A stretch of 64,000 bases of DNA. Origin: Pseudomonas sp. MPC6 (lineage in GTDB: Bacteria; Pseudomonadota; Gammaproteobacteria; Pseudomonadales; Pseudomonadaceae). Every line of letters begins with the position of its first letter. Position 1 is the first letter of the stretch. The notes below the pieces were generated by a model. The model saw only the letters and a list, made by a program, of their open reading frames with translations. It ran no database searches and was not told the DNA's origin. The translations under genes were made by a program, and so were the position numbers. Shown piece by piece: positions 16,831 through 27,243 of this stretch. The DNA is taken from assembly GCF_006094435.1 (NCBI RefSeq), contig NZ_CP034783.1, forward strand, positions 1,267,001-1,331,000, written 5' to 3'.

Positions 16831-17193
16831 TTACTTGAGTGCTGCCGCGTAGATATCTGGCTTGAAGCCAATCAGGGTTCGGTCACCGAGATCGAGCACC
16901 GGGCGCTTGATCATCGAAGGTTGTGCGAGCATCAGTTCGATGGCTTTGCGCTGGTCGAGATCGGCTTTGCGTTCGTCGTCGAGCTTGCGAAAGGTCGTGC
17001 CTGCACGGTTCAACACCACTTGCCAGCCGTGCTCGTCGCACCATTGGGTCAGGTGTTCACGGTCGATTCCGGCCGTTTTGTAATCATGGAAGTCATAGCT
17101 GACAGCGTGTTCATCAAGCCAGGTGCGCGCCTTTTTCATGGTGTCGCAGGCTTTGATGCCGAAAAGGTGCAACGTTTTACTTGAAACGGTCAA
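16831..17193 (-). CDS. ArsC/Spx-family reductase-like protein (YffB type)
   Basis: A 120-residue thioredoxin-fold protein with HLFGIKACDTMKKA at the N-terminus (Cys16 in the CxxM position) and KRPVLDLGDRTLIGFKPDIY near the C-terminus. These are hallmarks of the YffB branch of the ArsC superfamily. YffB proteins are not true arsenate reductases; a glutathione-dependent thiol reductase role has been suggested. The neighbour downstream is dapD, an arrangement that recurs in proteobacteria. No ars genes are nearby, so arsenic resistance is unlikely. Confidence 0.88.
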   Translation of the reverse strand: MTVSSKTLHLFGIKACDTMKKARTWLDEHAVSYDFHDYKTAGIDREHLTQWCDEHGWQVVLNRAGTTFRKLDDERKADLDQRKAIELMLAQPSMIKRPVLDLGDRTLIGFKPDIYAAALK

Positions 17194-17259
17194 GGAATTG
17201 CCCCCTTTGCAGGTGCTGGAAATTAAAGGTGGAGGATTATGCCATGGAAGCGCAAACCC

Positions 17260-17349
17260 TGTGGGAGCGAGCTTGCTCGCGATAGCGGAGGGCCTGTCGA
17301 CATAGATGCTGAATGTTATGCCGCAATCGCGAGCAAGCTCGCTCCCACA
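17260..17349. repeat. REP doublet, AGCTTGCTCGC class
   Basis: TGTGGGAGCGAGCTTGCTCG and inverted copy ending CTCGCTCCCACA, in the divergent gap between the ArsC-like gene and the antiporter gene. Confidence 0.88.
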
Positions 17350-17461
17350 AGGGAATACGCTGGTTCGTGAACCCGGTGCTACATAGGTACAAGGGTCAGG
17401 GATCCGACCAAGCAGCTAATATGCCACTTCAATACTGTCGATTTTTCGGGAACCACGCTTT

Positions 17462-19093
17462 ATGCAAACCGCCTACACCGTCCTGATCCTGTTGATGCTG
17501 GTCAGCGTTTCACGCCTTGTCGGACGGGTGATTCCGTTACCGTTGCCACTGGTGCAAATCGCCGCGGGTGCCTTGTTGGCCTGGCCGACCCTCGGGCTGC
17601 ATGTGGCGCTGGATCCCGAATTGTTTCTTTTTCTGTTCCTGCCGCCGCTGCTGTTTTCCGACGGTTGGCGCATGCCCAAGCGAGAGTTGTGGCGTTTGCG
17701 CGGACCGATCCTGACCCTGGCCGTCGGCCTGGTGCTGTTCACCGTGGTCGGTGCCGGCTATTTCATTCATTGGTTATTGCCGAGTGTTCCGCTGCCGGTG
17801 GCGTTTGCCTTGGCGGCGGTGCTGTCGCCGACGGATGCCGTGGCGGTGTCGGCGATTGCCCAGAACCGCTTGCCGACACCCCTGATGCATATGCTGCAGG
17901 GCGAAGCGCTGATGAACGATGCCTCGGGCCTTGTGACCTTCAAGTTTGCCTTGGCGGCGGCGGTGACGGGCGTGTTCTCGCTGGCCAACGCCAGTGTGAC
18001 CTTTGTCCTGGTCGCGGTCGGCGGCCTGGCGGTCGGGGTGGCGCTGAGCTGGCTGGTGGGGCGCTTGCGGTCCTGGATGATCGCCCGTGGCTGGGATGAC
18101 CCGGCGACGCACGTGGTGTTCATGTTGCTGCTGCCGTTTGCGGCGTATGTGCTGGCCGAGCGACTGGGTGCATCGGGCATCCTGTCGGCGGTGGCGGCGG
18201 GGATGATGCAGAGCTGGCTCGATCTGCTGCCGCGCCAGACCAGTACCCGCCTGCTCAATCGCAGCGTCTGGTCGTTGCTGGAATTTGCCTTCAATGGCCT
18301 GATCTTCCTGCTACTGGGCCTGCAATTGCCGGACATCATCAAGGCCGTGGCCAGCCATGAAACCTCGTTGTGGCCGACATTGCTCTACCGCTGCCTGGAC
18401 GTGGTGGCGATTTTCCTGGTGCTGCTGGTGTTGCGGTTTATCTGGGTGCAGAGCATCTGGCGCTTGTCGGTTCTGCTACGACGCTGGCGCGGCAAGGGTG
18501 CAATGACCCAGGTGCCGACGGCGCGCTCGTGCTGGTTGCTGACGGTTGGCGGCGTGCGCGGTGCGGTGACGCTGGCGGGTGTGATGTCTGTGCCGCTGTT
18601 GATGGGGGCCGAGGCCTTTCCTGAGCGGGATCTGCTGATTTTCATCGCGGCCGGGGTGATCTTGCTGTCGCTGATTGCGGCGTGTATCGCTTTGCCGCTG
18701 TTGCTGCGCGGTATCGAGAAAAGCCCGGACGACAAGCGTCGCAATGAAGTGCGCGACGCCTGGCGCAAAACTGCCGAGGCCGCCATCCATGCGCTCGAAG
18801 CCGAAGAAGCCAATCCCCAGGATGCGGCGCAGGCCGCGCTGGCGGTAGAACTCAAGGCGCGGATCATGTCCGAGTATCGGCAACAGCTGGAGGTGTTCAA
18901 CGATTCGGCGGAAGCCCAGGCGCTGGCGTTTCAGATGGATTTGCTTGAGCGGCGGCTACGCTTGAAGGCGCTGCGGGCGCAACGCCTTGAACTGTATAGC
19001 CTGAGCCGTCAGCACCAGATTGGCGATGACGTATTGCGGGAGGTGCTGGCTGACCTGGACTTGAGCGAAGCCAATCTCGGCCAGGTGAAATGA
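17462..19093 (+). CDS. CPA1-family Na+/H+ antiporter
   Basis: A 543-residue inner-membrane protein. About the first 400 residues form 11-12 membrane helices with the CPA1 signatures SPTDAVAVSAIAQ and EALMNDASGLVTFK, the latter holding the ion-binding Asp. A helical cytosolic tail of about 130 residues follows, rich in Glu, Ala and Arg. The family exchanges protons for Na+ or K+ and helps control pH and salt. Closest in feel to NhaP/YjcE-type proteins, but ion preference cannot be read from sequence. Stands alone, flanked by REP doublets. Confidence 0.92.
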   Translation: MQTAYTVLILLMLVSVSRLVGRVIPLPLPLVQIAAGALLAWPTLGLHVALDPELFLFLFLPPLLFSDGWRMPKRELWRLRGPILTLAVGLVLFTVVGAGYFIHWLLPSVPLPVAFALAAVLSPTDAVAVSAIAQNRLPTPLMHMLQGEALMNDASGLVTFKFALAAAVTGVFSLANASVTFVLVAVGGLAVGVALSWLVGRLRSWMIARGWDDPATHVVFMLLLPFAAYVLAERLGASGILSAVAAGMMQSWLDLLPRQTSTRLLNRSVWSLLEFAFNGLIFLLLGLQLPDIIKAVASHETSLWPTLLYRCLDVVAIFLVLLVLRFIWVQSIWRLSVLLRRWRGKGAMTQVPTARSCWLLTVGGVRGAVTLAGVMSVPLLMGAEAFPERDLLIFIAAGVILLSLIAACIALPLLLRGIEKSPDDKRRNEVRDAWRKTAEAAIHALEAEEANPQDAAQAALAVELKARIMSEYRQQLEVFNDSAEAQALAFQMDLLERRLRLKALRAQRLELYSLSRQHQIGDDVLREVLADLDLSEANLGQVK

Positions 19094-19104
19094 CCCCTGG
19101 ATTT

Positions 19105-19204
19105 TGTAGGAGCGAGCTTGCTCGCGATGGACTCAATAGCGCCGCTGTTAACCAGTAAACACGCGTTATCGTTAACGACCATCGCGAGCAAGCTCGCTCC
19201 TACA
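19105..19204. repeat. REP doublet, AGCTTGCTCGC class
   Basis: TGTAGGAGCGAGCTTGCTCG and its inverted copy, between convergent antiporter and dapC genes. Confidence 0.88.
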
Positions 19205-19236
19205 GCGGAGCGTATTCGGTAGGGCAAGCTTCTTTC

Positions 19237-20433
19237 TTACCGGCGCTGGATAAAGGCGCGGATCCGCTCTGCGGCTTCAACACATTCGGCCAGCGGCGCA
19301 ACCAGTGCCATGCGCACTCGTCCGGCACCCGGATTGGTCCCCTCGACGTCGCGGGACAGATAGGAACCCGGCACCACGGTCACGTGTTCTTCAACGAACA
19401 GATCACGGCAGAATGCCTCGTCATCGCCTGCAACGTTCGGCCACAAATAGAAGCCGCCGTCCGGGCGCTGTACATCCATCACCGGGCTGAGGATCTCAAG
19501 TACCGCGTCATATTTCTCGCGATACAGCGCACGGTTGGCGCGCACATGCACTTCATCATTCCAGGCAGCGACGCTGGCCAGTTGGGTCTGAACCGGCATC
19601 GCGCAGCCGTGGTAGGTGCGATACAGCAGGAAGCCCTTGAGAATGTCGGCGTCACCGGCGACGAAGCCCGAACGCAGGCCCGGCAGGTTGGAGCGCTTGG
19701 ACAGGCTGTGGAACACCACGCAACGCTTGAAATCCTTGCGGCCCAGTTCCACACAGGCGCTGAGCAGACCGGCCGGCGGGGTCTGTTCGTCGAAGTACAG
19801 TTCGCTGTAGCACTCGTCCGCGGCGATCACGAAGTCGTGTTCGTCGGCCAGGGCGATCAGTTTTTTCAGGGTCTCGACCGGAATCAGCGCACCGGTGGGG
19901 TTGCCCGGCGAGCACAGGAACAGGATCTGGCAGCGTTTCCAGATGTCCGGGGAGACGGCATCGAAATCCGGGTTGAAGCCGTTTTCATCCAGGCACGGCA
20001 GGTAGTGCGGCTTGGCCCCGGCGAGGAACGCCGCGCCTTCGTAGATCTGATAGAAAGGATTCGGGCTGACCACCAGGGCGTCGTCGCCACGGTTGACCAC
20101 GGTCTGGGTGAAGGCAAACAGCGCTTCACGGGTGCCGTTGACCGGCAGCACGTTGCGCGCCGGGTCGAGCCAGCCGCTCGGGACGCCGAAGCGGCGCTCG
20201 CACCAGGCCGCGATGGCCTCACGCAGGGCGGGGATGCCCAGGGTGGTCGGGTAGACGGCCATTTGATCCAGGTTGCTGGCCAGGGCTTCGGCGACAAAGC
20301 TCGGCGAACGGTGCTTCGGCTCGCCGATGGACAGCGCGACAGGGCGCTTGTCAGGGTTTGGCGTGACGCTGCCGAGCAGGGCGCGGAGCTTCTCGAACGG
20401 GTAGGGCTGCAACTGGTTCAGAGCGTTGTTCAT
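19237..20433 (-). CDS. dapC: Succinyldiaminopimelate transaminase
   Basis: A 398-residue PLP-dependent class I/II aminotransferase. It starts MNNALNQLQPYPFEKLRAL, which is typical of DapC. The PLP lysine is in SLSKRSNLPGLRSGF, and the region LFLCSPGNPTGA matches the fold-type I substrate motif. It transfers an amino group from glutamate to N-succinyl-2-amino-6-ketopimelate in the DAP pathway. ATG 20433 is chosen because longer in-frame starts lie in a REP element. It sits downstream of glnD on the same strand, with the REP doublet between. Confidence 0.93.
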   Translation of the reverse strand: MNNALNQLQPYPFEKLRALLGSVTPNPDKRPVALSIGEPKHRSPSFVAEALASNLDQMAVYPTTLGIPALREAIAAWCERRFGVPSGWLDPARNVLPVNGTREALFAFTQTVVNRGDDALVVSPNPFYQIYEGAAFLAGAKPHYLPCLDENGFNPDFDAVSPDIWKRCQILFLCSPGNPTGALIPVETLKKLIALADEHDFVIAADECYSELYFDEQTPPAGLLSACVELGRKDFKRCVVFHSLSKRSNLPGLRSGFVAGDADILKGFLLYRTYHGCAMPVQTQLASVAAWNDEVHVRANRALYREKYDAVLEILSPVMDVQRPDGGFYLWPNVAGDDEAFCRDLFVEEHVTVVPGSYLSRDVEGTNPGAGRVRMALVAPLAECVEAAERIRAFIQRR

Positions 20434-20465
20434 CGGTAGATCTCGTTCGGTTTGGGCAAACCCCC

Positions 20466-20554
20466 TGTAGGAGCTGGCTTGCCAGCGAAGCGGTGGGTCA
20501 GTCGACACATTCATCGACTGAGCGGACGTCTTCGCCGGCAAGCCAGCGCCTACA
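20466..20554. repeat. REP doublet, GGCTTGCCAGC class
   Basis: TGTAGGAGCTGGCTTGCCAG and its inverted copy ending CCAGCGCCTACA, between glnD and dapC. Confidence 0.87.
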
Positions 20555-20577
20555 CAGTGGGCAGGCAATTTGTTGAT

Positions 20578-23280
20578 TCAGATACTCAAGCGCGACAGTT
20601 TGATTTCGGATTCCTGGTTGACCGTCAGCTGTTCGACGATCGCATCCTGCAAACGGCTGCACAGCAACGGGTCGGACAACGGCTGGTTGTTCGCATCGGT
20701 GATGAAGAACACGTCTTCCACGCGCTCGCCCAGGGTGGCGATCTTGGCGTTCTGCAGCGACAGGTCGAATTCCAGGAATATCGTGCCGATCCGAGCGAGC
20801 AAGCCCGGGCGATCCGGGGCGCTGAGCTCCAGCACGGTGACCGGACGCTGGGCGTCGTTGTGGATCGTCACCTGCGGCGCAAACGCGAAATGCTTGAGCT
20901 GGCGCGGCACCCGACGCTGAATGATGGTCGGGTAGTCGTCCGGATTGCGCAGGGCTTCGGTCAGGCCGTCACGGATCTGTTTGACCCGCGCCGGATTATC
21001 GCCGATCGAGTCGCCGTCGGTATCGAGCACGATGTAGGTGTCGAGGGTGAACTGGCTGCTGGAGGTGATGACCCGGGCGTCGTGGATGTTCAGGTTGAGC
21101 TGGTCCATCGCGGCCACGGTCACGGCGAAGAAGTCGTGCTGGTCCGGGGCGTAGATGAAGATCTGCGTGCCGCCCTCGAACTCGCGCTGGGTGGTTTCCT
21201 TGATCAGCACCAGTGGCCCGCCGTCGGCCGGCTGCTGGAGGATCGCATCACTGTGCCAGGCCACATCGCCGGCGGTGTGCCGCAGGAAGTAGTCGTCGCC
21301 CAGTTGCGACCAGAGTTGCTCGACGTCGTCCGGATCGGTGCCGCCGCGCACCAGGATGTCCAGGGCGGCGCTCTGGGTCTGGCGGATCTGTTCTTCGCGG
21401 TCCACCGGGTTTTCCAGGCCACGGCGCAAGGCCCGCTTGGTCTCGGTGTAGAGCTGGCGCAACAGGCTGGCGCGCCAGGAGTTCCATAGCGTCGGGTTGG
21501 TTGCGTTGATGTCGGCGACGGTCAGTACATACAGATAATCGAGGTGGGTTTCGTCGCCGACGGTCTGCGCGAAATCGTGGATCACCTGCGGGTCGGACAA
21601 ATCCTTGCGCTGGGCGGTGGTCGACATCACCAGATGATTCTGCACCAGCCAGACGATCAGGCGGCTGTCCCAGGCCGGCAGCTGATGGCGCTGGCAAAAG
21701 GCTTCGGCATCCACCGCGCCGATTTCCGAATGGTCGCCATGCCGGCCCTTGCCGATGTCGTGGTACAGCCCGGCCAGGTAGATCAGCTCCGGCTTGGGCA
21801 GCTTGCCCATGAGCTTGCTGGCCAACGGGAATTTTTCCGACACCTGGGTGTACTGCAACTTACGCAGGTGCTTGATCAGGTTCAGGGTGTGGGCGTCGAC
21901 CGTATAAATGTGAAACAGGTCGTGCTGCATCTGCCCGACAATGAATCCGAACTCCGGCAGATAGCGGCCGAGGATGCCGTAGCGGTTCATCCGGCGCAGG
22001 TTGCGATGGATGCCGATCTTGCACTTGAACAGTTCGATGAACAGGCTGGTGTTGCGAATGTCGTTGCGAAAATCGTCGTCGATCAGGTGCCGGTGTTCGC
22101 GCAGCAGGCGAATGGTGTCGGCGCGCACGCCCTTGATTTCCGGTTGCTGCGCCATCAGCACGAAGATTTCGAGCATGGCGAAAGGCGTACGACGGAATAC
22201 GTTGTCGTTGCGCGCCTCGATATAACCGTCGTGCAGCTGGAATCGCGAGTTGATCGGTTGCGGCGGCGTCTGGTCTTGCGGCGCGAGAATGACTTCTTCG
22301 AAGTGCTGGATGATCAGGTCGCTGAGCTGGGCAATGCTCATGACCACCCGGTAATACTGCTGCATGAAGTTTTCGATGGCTTGCTTGGCGTCATCGCCCT
22401 GGAAGCCCAGCAGCCCGGCAATGGTGCGCTGGTGATCGAACAGCAAGCGGTCTTCGGAGCGGCCGGCGAGCATGTGCAACGCGTAACGAACCTTCCACAG
22501 GAATTCCTGGGAGGAGGCCAGCAGGGCATTTTCGCTCTCGACCAGGAAACCTTCCCCGGCCAGCGCCCGCAGGTTCAGGGTGCCGTATTCGCGACGGGCC
22601 ACCCACAGGATGGTCTGGATGTCCCGCAGGCCGCCGGGCGAACCTTTGACGTTGGGTTCCAGGTTGTATTCGGTGTCGTTGTACTTGTGGTGCCGGGCCT
22701 TTTGCTCGGCGCGCTTGGCCAGGAAGAAGTCTTTGCTCGGCCACATGTGCGCGGTGCTGGTAACGTCCAGCATGCGCTGGCGCAGGCGCTCGGGGCCGCA
22801 AATGGTGCGGCTTTCCATCAGGTTGGTGACGACCGTCAGGTCGGCGCGGGCCTCAATGGCACACTCGTCGACCGAGCGCACGCTCTGACCGACTTCCAGG
22901 CCGATGTCCCACAGCAGCGTCAGAAAACGCTCGATGGAATCCCGGAAAATCTCATGATCGGCGCTGTCCAGCAGGATCAGCAGGTCGATATCGGAAAAGG
23001 GGTGCAGCTCACCACGACCGTAGCCGCCGACCGCGACCAGCGCGATGTCGGCGTCTTCGCTCCAGTCGAACTGTTCCCAGGCCTTTTGCAGGATGTTATC
23101 GACGAACCAGGCGCGATCCTCGATCAGCCGGCGAATCTCCCGGCCGCCGCGAAAGCGCCCGTCGAGCACCTCGCGGGCCTGGCGGATCGCCTTCTTGAAG
23201 GCCGCGATCGGGCTTGCCTTCAGGGCCAGTTCCGCCTGGAACTGGCCTCGGTCGAAGAGTTCTGGATCCACCTGCGGCAT
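20578..23280 (-). CDS. glnD: [Protein-PII] uridylyltransferase / uridylyl-removing enzyme
   Basis: A nitrogen sensor that adds UMP to PII protein when glutamine is low and removes it when glutamine is high. The 900-residue length is usual. Domains in order: nucleotidyltransferase with [18 protein letters not shown] (Asp97, Asp99), HD-type hydrolase with [14 protein letters not shown], and two C-terminal ACT domains (the last contains [18 protein letters not shown]) that bind glutamine. ATG 23280 ([14 protein letters not shown]) is the family start. It follows map by 47 bases on the same strand, as in many gammaproteobacteria. Confidence 0.97.
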   Translation of the reverse strand: MPQVDPELFDRGQFQAELALKASPIAAFKKAIRQAREVLDGRFRGGREIRRLIEDRAWFVDNILQKAWEQFDWSEDADIALVAVGGYGRGELHPFSDIDLLILLDSADHEIFRDSIERFLTLLWDIGLEVGQSVRSVDECAIEARADLTVVTNLMESRTICGPERLRQRMLDVTSTAHMWPSKDFFLAKRAEQKARHHKYNDTEYNLEPNVKGSPGGLRDIQTILWVARREYGTLNLRALAGEGFLVESENALLASSQEFLWKVRYALHMLAGRSEDRLLFDHQRTIAGLLGFQGDDAKQAIENFMQQYYRVVMSIAQLSDLIIQHFEEVILAPQDQTPPQPINSRFQLHDGYIEARNDNVFRRTPFAMLEIFVLMAQQPEIKGVRADTIRLLREHRHLIDDDFRNDIRNTSLFIELFKCKIGIHRNLRRMNRYGILGRYLPEFGFIVGQMQHDLFHIYTVDAHTLNLIKHLRKLQYTQVSEKFPLASKLMGKLPKPELIYLAGLYHDIGKGRHGDHSEIGAVDAEAFCQRHQLPAWDSRLIVWLVQNHLVMSTTAQRKDLSDPQVIHDFAQTVGDETHLDYLYVLTVADINATNPTLWNSWRASLLRQLYTETKRALRRGLENPVDREEQIRQTQSAALDILVRGGTDPDDVEQLWSQLGDDYFLRHTAGDVAWHSDAILQQPADGGPLVLIKETTQREFEGGTQIFIYAPDQHDFFAVTVAAMDQLNLNIHDARVITSSSQFTLDTYIVLDTDGDSIGDNPARVKQIRDGLTEALRNPDDYPTIIQRRVPRQLKHFAFAPQVTIHNDAQRPVTVLELSAPDRPGLLARIGTIFLEFDLSLQNAKIATLGERVEDVFFITDANNQPLSDPLLCSRLQDAIVEQLTVNQESEIKLSRLSI

Positions 23281-23327
23281 CGATTGGCTTTCCTGTCTAT
23301 AAAAGGCTGGGACCTGCGCGCTCTGGA

Positions 23328-24110
23328 TCAGGCCGAAACGCGCGGGATGGTGTCGTCGGCGCGCAAGGTGAAGATTTCGTAACCGGTTTCGGTCACCAGC
23401 AAGGTGTGTTCCCACTGCGCCGACAGCTTGCGGTCCTTGGTGATCGCGGTCCAGCCGTCGCCCAGCACCTTGGTGTCGGCCTTGCCCTGGTTGATCATCG
23501 GCTCGATGGTGAAGGTCATGCCAGCCTTGAGTTCCATGCCGGTGCCGGCACGGCCGTAGTGCAGGATCTGCGGTTCTTCATGGAAGACCTTGCCGATGCC
23601 GTGGCCACAGAACTCGCGGACCACCGAGAAACCATTCTTTTCAGCGTGTTTCTGGATGATTTCACCGATGTCGCCCAGGCGGCAGCCGGGCTTGACGATT
23701 TCGATGGCCTTGTACATGCATTCCTGGGTCACCTGCGACAGGCGCTCGGCCCAGACCGGCACGGTGCCGACGTGGAACATGCGGCTGGTATCGCCGTGAA
23801 AGCCATCCTTGATCACGGTGACGTCGATGTTCAGGGTGTCGCCATCCTTCAACGGCTTTTCGTTCGGGATGCCGTGGCAGACCACGTGGTTGATCGAGGT
23901 GCAGATCGACTTCGGGTAGCCCTTGTAATTGAGCGGGGCAGGGATGGCCTTCTGCTCGTTGACGATGTAGTCGTGGCAGATGCGGTCCAGCTCTTCGGTG
24001 GTGATGCCCGGTTTGACATGTTCGGCAATCATTTCCAGCACATCGGCGGCCAGTTTGCCGGCGACACGCATTTTGGCGATGTCCTCCGGGGTTTTGAGGG
24101 TGACGGTCAT
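23328..24110 (-). CDS. map: Type I methionine aminopeptidase
   Basis: Removes the starting methionine from new proteins whose second residue is small. The 260-residue size is typical. Metal ligands are visible in [16 protein letters not shown] (two Asp), [13 protein letters not shown] (His) and FTIEPM (Glu), with a final Glu near [12 protein letters not shown]. An N-terminal His in [10 protein letters not shown] is the substrate-binding histidine. It is divergent from rpsB, the usual Pseudomonas order. Confidence 0.98.
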   Translation of the reverse strand: MTVTLKTPEDIAKMRVAGKLAADVLEMIAEHVKPGITTEELDRICHDYIVNEQKAIPAPLNYKGYPKSICTSINHVVCHGIPNEKPLKDGDTLNIDVTVIKDGFHGDTSRMFHVGTVPVWAERLSQVTQECMYKAIEIVKPGCRLGDIGEIIQKHAEKNGFSVVREFCGHGIGKVFHEEPQILHYGRAGTGMELKAGMTFTIEPMINQGKADTKVLGDGWTAITKDRKLSAQWEHTLLVTETGYEIFTLRADDTIPRVSA

Positions 24111-24338
24111 ACAGGCTCTCTCTGCGCTCGATGGCGCTTGCTAAAACAAAATGGGCGTTGCGCGATCGATGCCGCGGCCCTGAAAAACCCGATTCTATCA
24201 GACGAACAGGGCAAATCTGAGCCTCTGTGCGTCGCTTCTCTCTTATAGCAGGGTGCATTCCTGGCGAATTGCAGGGTGCGCCAGAAAAGCCTCGGTCAGG
24301 AATTCAGAATCCGGGTTCCGTTTTTTTGCGCCTTGTGG

Positions 24339-24484
24339 TATAAAATGCGCCGCTTTCCGGGGATCCCCTGGGAAGCCTAAATCCACACACGTGTCGACAC
24401 GATGACCTGGGTGCCTGAAGCGTAATGCTGCTGGTTGGTCATTGGGATACGTGGAGGCCAAACCCGACTTATTAAGGAACTATC
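24339..24484 (+). promoter_or_regulatory. rpsB promoter region and structured leader
   Basis: The 374-base gap between map and rpsB holds a -10 TATAAA (24339-24344) followed by a GC-rich discriminator (GCGCCGC), which is typical of stringently controlled ribosomal promoters. The -35 is weak. The leader then shows a hairpin around GGGGATCCCC (24359-24368) with outer TTCC/GGAA pairs, and a perfect palindrome CGTGTCGACACG (24390-24401). Gammaproteobacterial rpsB leaders are known to be bound by S2 protein for feedback control; that this one does so is inference. I see nothing else in 24111-24338. Confidence 0.55.
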
Positions 24485-25222
24485 ATGTCCCAAGTCAACA
24501 TGCGCGATATGCTGAAGGCCGGTGTGCACTTCGGTCACCAGACCCGTTACTGGAACCCGAAAATGGGTAAATACATTTTCGGCGCGCGTAACAAGATCCA
24601 CATCATCAACCTTGAAAAAACCCTGCCAATGTTCAACGAAGCTCTGACTTTCGTAGAGCGTCTGGCCCAGGGCAAAAACAAGATTCTGTTCGTCGGCACC
24701 AAGCGTTCCGCTGGCAAGATCGTTGCTGAAGAAGCAGCACGTTGCGGTTCGCCGTACGTCGATCACCGCTGGTTGGGCGGCATGCTGACCAACTTCAAAA
24801 CCATCCGTGCTTCCATCAAGCGTCTGCGTGACCTTGAAGTGCAAGCCGAAGACGGTACTTTCGCCAAGCTGACCAAGAAAGAAGCGCTGATGCGCACTCG
24901 CGATCTTGAGAAGCTCGATCGTTCCCTGGGTGGTATCAAGGACATGGGCGGTCTGCCAGACGCTCTGTTCGTTATCGACGTTGATCACGAGCGCATCGCG
25001 ATCACCGAAGCCAACAAGCTGGGCATCCCGGTTATCGGCGTAGTCGATACCAACAGCAGCCCGGAAGGCGTTGACTACATCATCCCAGGCAACGATGACG
25101 CAATCCGCGCTATCCAGCTGTACATGGGTTCGATGGCTGACGCAGTCATCCGTGGTCGCAACCACGTTGCTGGCGGTACCGAGCAGTTCGTTGAAGAAGC
25201 TCCGGCAGCTGCAGCTGAGTAA
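24485..25222 (+). CDS. rpsB: 30S ribosomal protein S2
   Basis: A 245-residue ribosomal protein needed for S1 binding and 30S assembly. It begins [27 protein letters not shown] and contains [16 protein letters not shown] and [14 protein letters not shown], all classical S2 signatures. Ribosome binding site AAGGA lies about eight bases before the ATG. It leads the rpsB-tsf unit, with an intrinsic terminator between the two genes. Confidence 0.99.
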   Translation: MSQVNMRDMLKAGVHFGHQTRYWNPKMGKYIFGARNKIHIINLEKTLPMFNEALTFVERLAQGKNKILFVGTKRSAGKIVAEEAARCGSPYVDHRWLGGMLTNFKTIRASIKRLRDLEVQAEDGTFAKLTKKEALMRTRDLEKLDRSLGGIKDMGGLPDALFVIDVDHERIAITEANKLGIPVIGVVDTNSSPEGVDYIIPGNDDAIRAIQLYMGSMADAVIRGRNHVAGGTEQFVEEAPAAAAE

Positions 25223-25250
25223 TTGACGCCTTGGCGTTGACTCAGTAAGC

Positions 25251-25276
25251 AAAAAGGGGGCTTGGCCCCCTTTTTG
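25251..25276 (+). terminator. Terminator or attenuator between rpsB and tsf
   Basis: Perfect 11-bp stem AAAAAGGGGGC (25251-25261) with GCCCCCTTTTT (25265-25275) and a 3-base loop. In many gammaproteobacteria this lets rpsB be made in excess of tsf. Confidence 0.9.
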
Positions 25277-25425
25277 CCACCTCGAAAACCGTTTGTCGGC
25301 GCCCACATGTGGCAGCGCAACATAGCGACTGTAACGTGCAGCGGCCTACAACGGAGATTCGGGAAGAATTGATCGCCCGTTTGATCGGGTGGAATGGTTG
25401 AAAACCTATCCAAGAGGATTTTGAA

Positions 25426-26289
25426 ATGGCAGAGATTACTGCAGCGTTGGTCAAAGAACTGCGTGAGCGTACCGGCGAAGGCATGATGGATTGCAAAAAG
25501 GCCTTGACCAAGGCCGGCGGCGACATCGAAAAAGCCATTGATGACATGCGTGCTTCCGGCGCCATCAAGGCTGCCAAAAAAGCTGGCAACGTTGCCGCTG
25601 AAGGCGCGATCGCTCTTAAAGAAGACGGTAAATCCGCCGTTCTGCTGGAAGTGAACTCGCAGACCGACTTCCTGGCTCTGCAGGACGACTTCAAGGCATT
25701 TGTTGCTGCAAGCGTTGAAAAAGCGTTTGCTGACAAGCTGACCGATGTCGCTCCGCTGATCGAAGCTCAAGAAGCCGATCGTCTGGTTCTGGTCGGCAAG
25801 GTTGGCGAAAACGTCAACATCCGTCGCCTGGCACGCGTTGAAGGTGATGTTGTCGGTGGTTACCTGCACGGCAACAAGATCGGTGTTGCGGTTGTTCTGA
25901 AGGGCGGCAGCGTTGAGCTGGCCAAGGACATCGCTATGCACGTAGCAGCCACCAACCCTGAATTCCTGCTGCCATCGGAAGTTTCCGCTGAAGCGGTCGA
26001 GCGTGAGAAGGGCGTGTTCCTGACCCTGAACGCCGACAAGATCGCTGGCAAGCCAGAAAACATCGTTGAAAACATGGTCAAAGGCCGTATCAGCAAGTTC
26101 CTGGCTGAAGCGAGCCTGGTTGAGCAGGCGTTCGTCAAGAACCCTGAAATCAAGGTTGGTGAACTGGCGAAGAAAGCCGGTGCCGAAATCGTTTCTTTCA
26201 CCTACTTCAAAGTAGGCGAAGGCATCGAGAAGCCGGTCGACAACTTCGCTGAAGAAGTTGCTGCCCAGCTGGCCGCCGCCAAGCAATAA
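25426..26289 (+). CDS. tsf: Translation elongation factor Ts
   Basis: The nucleotide exchange factor for EF-Tu. The 287-residue protein starts MAEITAALVKELRERTGEGMMDCKKAL, the N-terminal UBA-like domain with the conserved TGAGMMDCK-type motif. The core contains VLLEVNSQTDFLA, which contacts EF-Tu. Ribosome binding site GAGGA lies nearby upstream. Codon use is strongly biased (many GCT, CGT and GGT codons), as expected of a highly expressed gene. Confidence 0.99.
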   Translation: MAEITAALVKELRERTGEGMMDCKKALTKAGGDIEKAIDDMRASGAIKAAKKAGNVAAEGAIALKEDGKSAVLLEVNSQTDFLALQDDFKAFVAASVEKAFADKLTDVAPLIEAQEADRLVLVGKVGENVNIRRLARVEGDVVGGYLHGNKIGVAVVLKGGSVELAKDIAMHVAATNPEFLLPSEVSAEAVEREKGVFLTLNADKIAGKPENIVENMVKGRISKFLAEASLVEQAFVKNPEIKVGELAKKAGAEIVSFTYFKVGEGIEKPVDNFAEEVAAQLAAAKQ

Positions 26290-26310
26290 GACAGTCCTCA
26301 ACTGTCGCCC

Positions 26311-26348
26311 TGAAGAGGCTGCCCGCTCACGCGCGCAGCCTCTTTTCA
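26311..26348 (+). terminator. Terminator after tsf
   Basis: Stem AAGAGGCTGC (26313-26322) with GCAGCCTCTT (26335-26344), followed by a short T run. Confidence 0.8.
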
Positions 26349-26351
26349 GAT

Positions 26352-26459
26352 GGGGTGCCCAATTTTAATTGGTTTCCCCCTGGAACTGGCTTACAAAGCC
26401 ATGTTCCGATGGCGCTGAAGCAGCGTCACGCTAGAGTGAACGCCGGCTGTAAACAGCGG
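26352..26459 (+). promoter_or_regulatory. Folded pyrH leader or promoter region
   Basis: Consecutive hairpins can form: CCAATTTTAATTGG (26359-26372) within GGGG/CCCC arms; GGAAC-GGCTT (26382-26392) with AAGCC-GTTCC (26396-26407); CGCTG-AAG-CAGCG (26413-26425); GCTG/CAGC (26446-26457). Near the gene, TAAACA (26450-26455) and TAAAAT (26473-26478) are 17 bases apart and could be a promoter. Whether the hairpins are transcribed is not known. Confidence 0.4.
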
Positions 26460-26499
26460 GCAAAGAATTTTTTAAAATACGCCGCAGGAGAGATTCGCA

Positions 26500-27243
26500 A
26501 TGGCTCAGCAGGGCAGTGGTTATCAGGCTCGCTATAAACGCATTCTACTCAAGCTTAGCGGCGAGGCCCTGATGGGCTCGGAAGAGTTCGGGATCGATCC
26601 GAAAGTTCTGGATCGCATGGCGCTGGAAGTCGGCCAGCTGGTCGGCATCGGTGTTCAGGTCGGTCTGGTGATCGGTGGTGGTAACCTGTTTCGCGGTGCG
26701 GCGCTGAGCGCGGCCGGCATGGATCGGGTCACTGGCGACCACATGGGCATGCTGGCCACTGTGATGAATGCCTTGGCCATGCGTGATGCGCTGGAGCGTG
26801 CCAATATCTCCGCCATCGTGATGTCGGCCATTTCCATGGTTGGTGTGACCGATCACTATGATCGCCGCAAAGCCATGCGCCACCTGAACGCCAAGGAGGT
26901 TGTGATTTTCGCGGCGGGTACGGGTAACCCGTTCTTCACCACGGATTCGGCAGCCTGCCTGCGTGCAATCGAAATCGATGCCGATGTGGTGCTCAAGGCA
27001 ACCAAGGTCGATGGCGTCTACACTGCGGACCCATTCAAGGACCCGCATGCCGAGAAGTTCGATCATCTGACGTACGATGAAGTGCTGGATCGCAAGCTGG
27101 GCGTGATGGACCTGACGGCCATTTGCCTGTGCCGCGACCACAAGATGCCGTTGCGCGTATTTAACATGAACAAGCCCGGCGCCCTGCTGAACATCGTGCA
27201 TGGCGGCGCTGAAGGGACCCTGATCGAGGAAGGCCAACAATGA
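26500..27243 (+). CDS. pyrH: UMP kinase
   Basis: Phosphorylates UMP to UDP in pyrimidine nucleotide synthesis. It is a hexameric enzyme of the amino-acid-kinase fold, not related to eukaryotic UMP/CMP kinases. The 247-residue protein shows [13 protein letters not shown] near the N-terminus, GGGNLFRG, and [17 protein letters not shown], all classic PyrH motifs. Ribosome binding site GCAGGAGAG precedes the ATG. Its stop overlaps the frr start (ATGA). Confidence 0.99.
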   Translation: MAQQGSGYQARYKRILLKLSGEALMGSEEFGIDPKVLDRMALEVGQLVGIGVQVGLVIGGGNLFRGAALSAAGMDRVTGDHMGMLATVMNALAMRDALERANISAIVMSAISMVGVTDHYDRRKAMRHLNAKEVVIFAAGTGNPFFTTDSAACLRAIEIDADVVLKATKVDGVYTADPFKDPHAEKFDHLTYDEVLDRKLGVMDLTAICLCRDHKMPLRVFNMNKPGALLNIVHGGAEGTLIEEGQQ

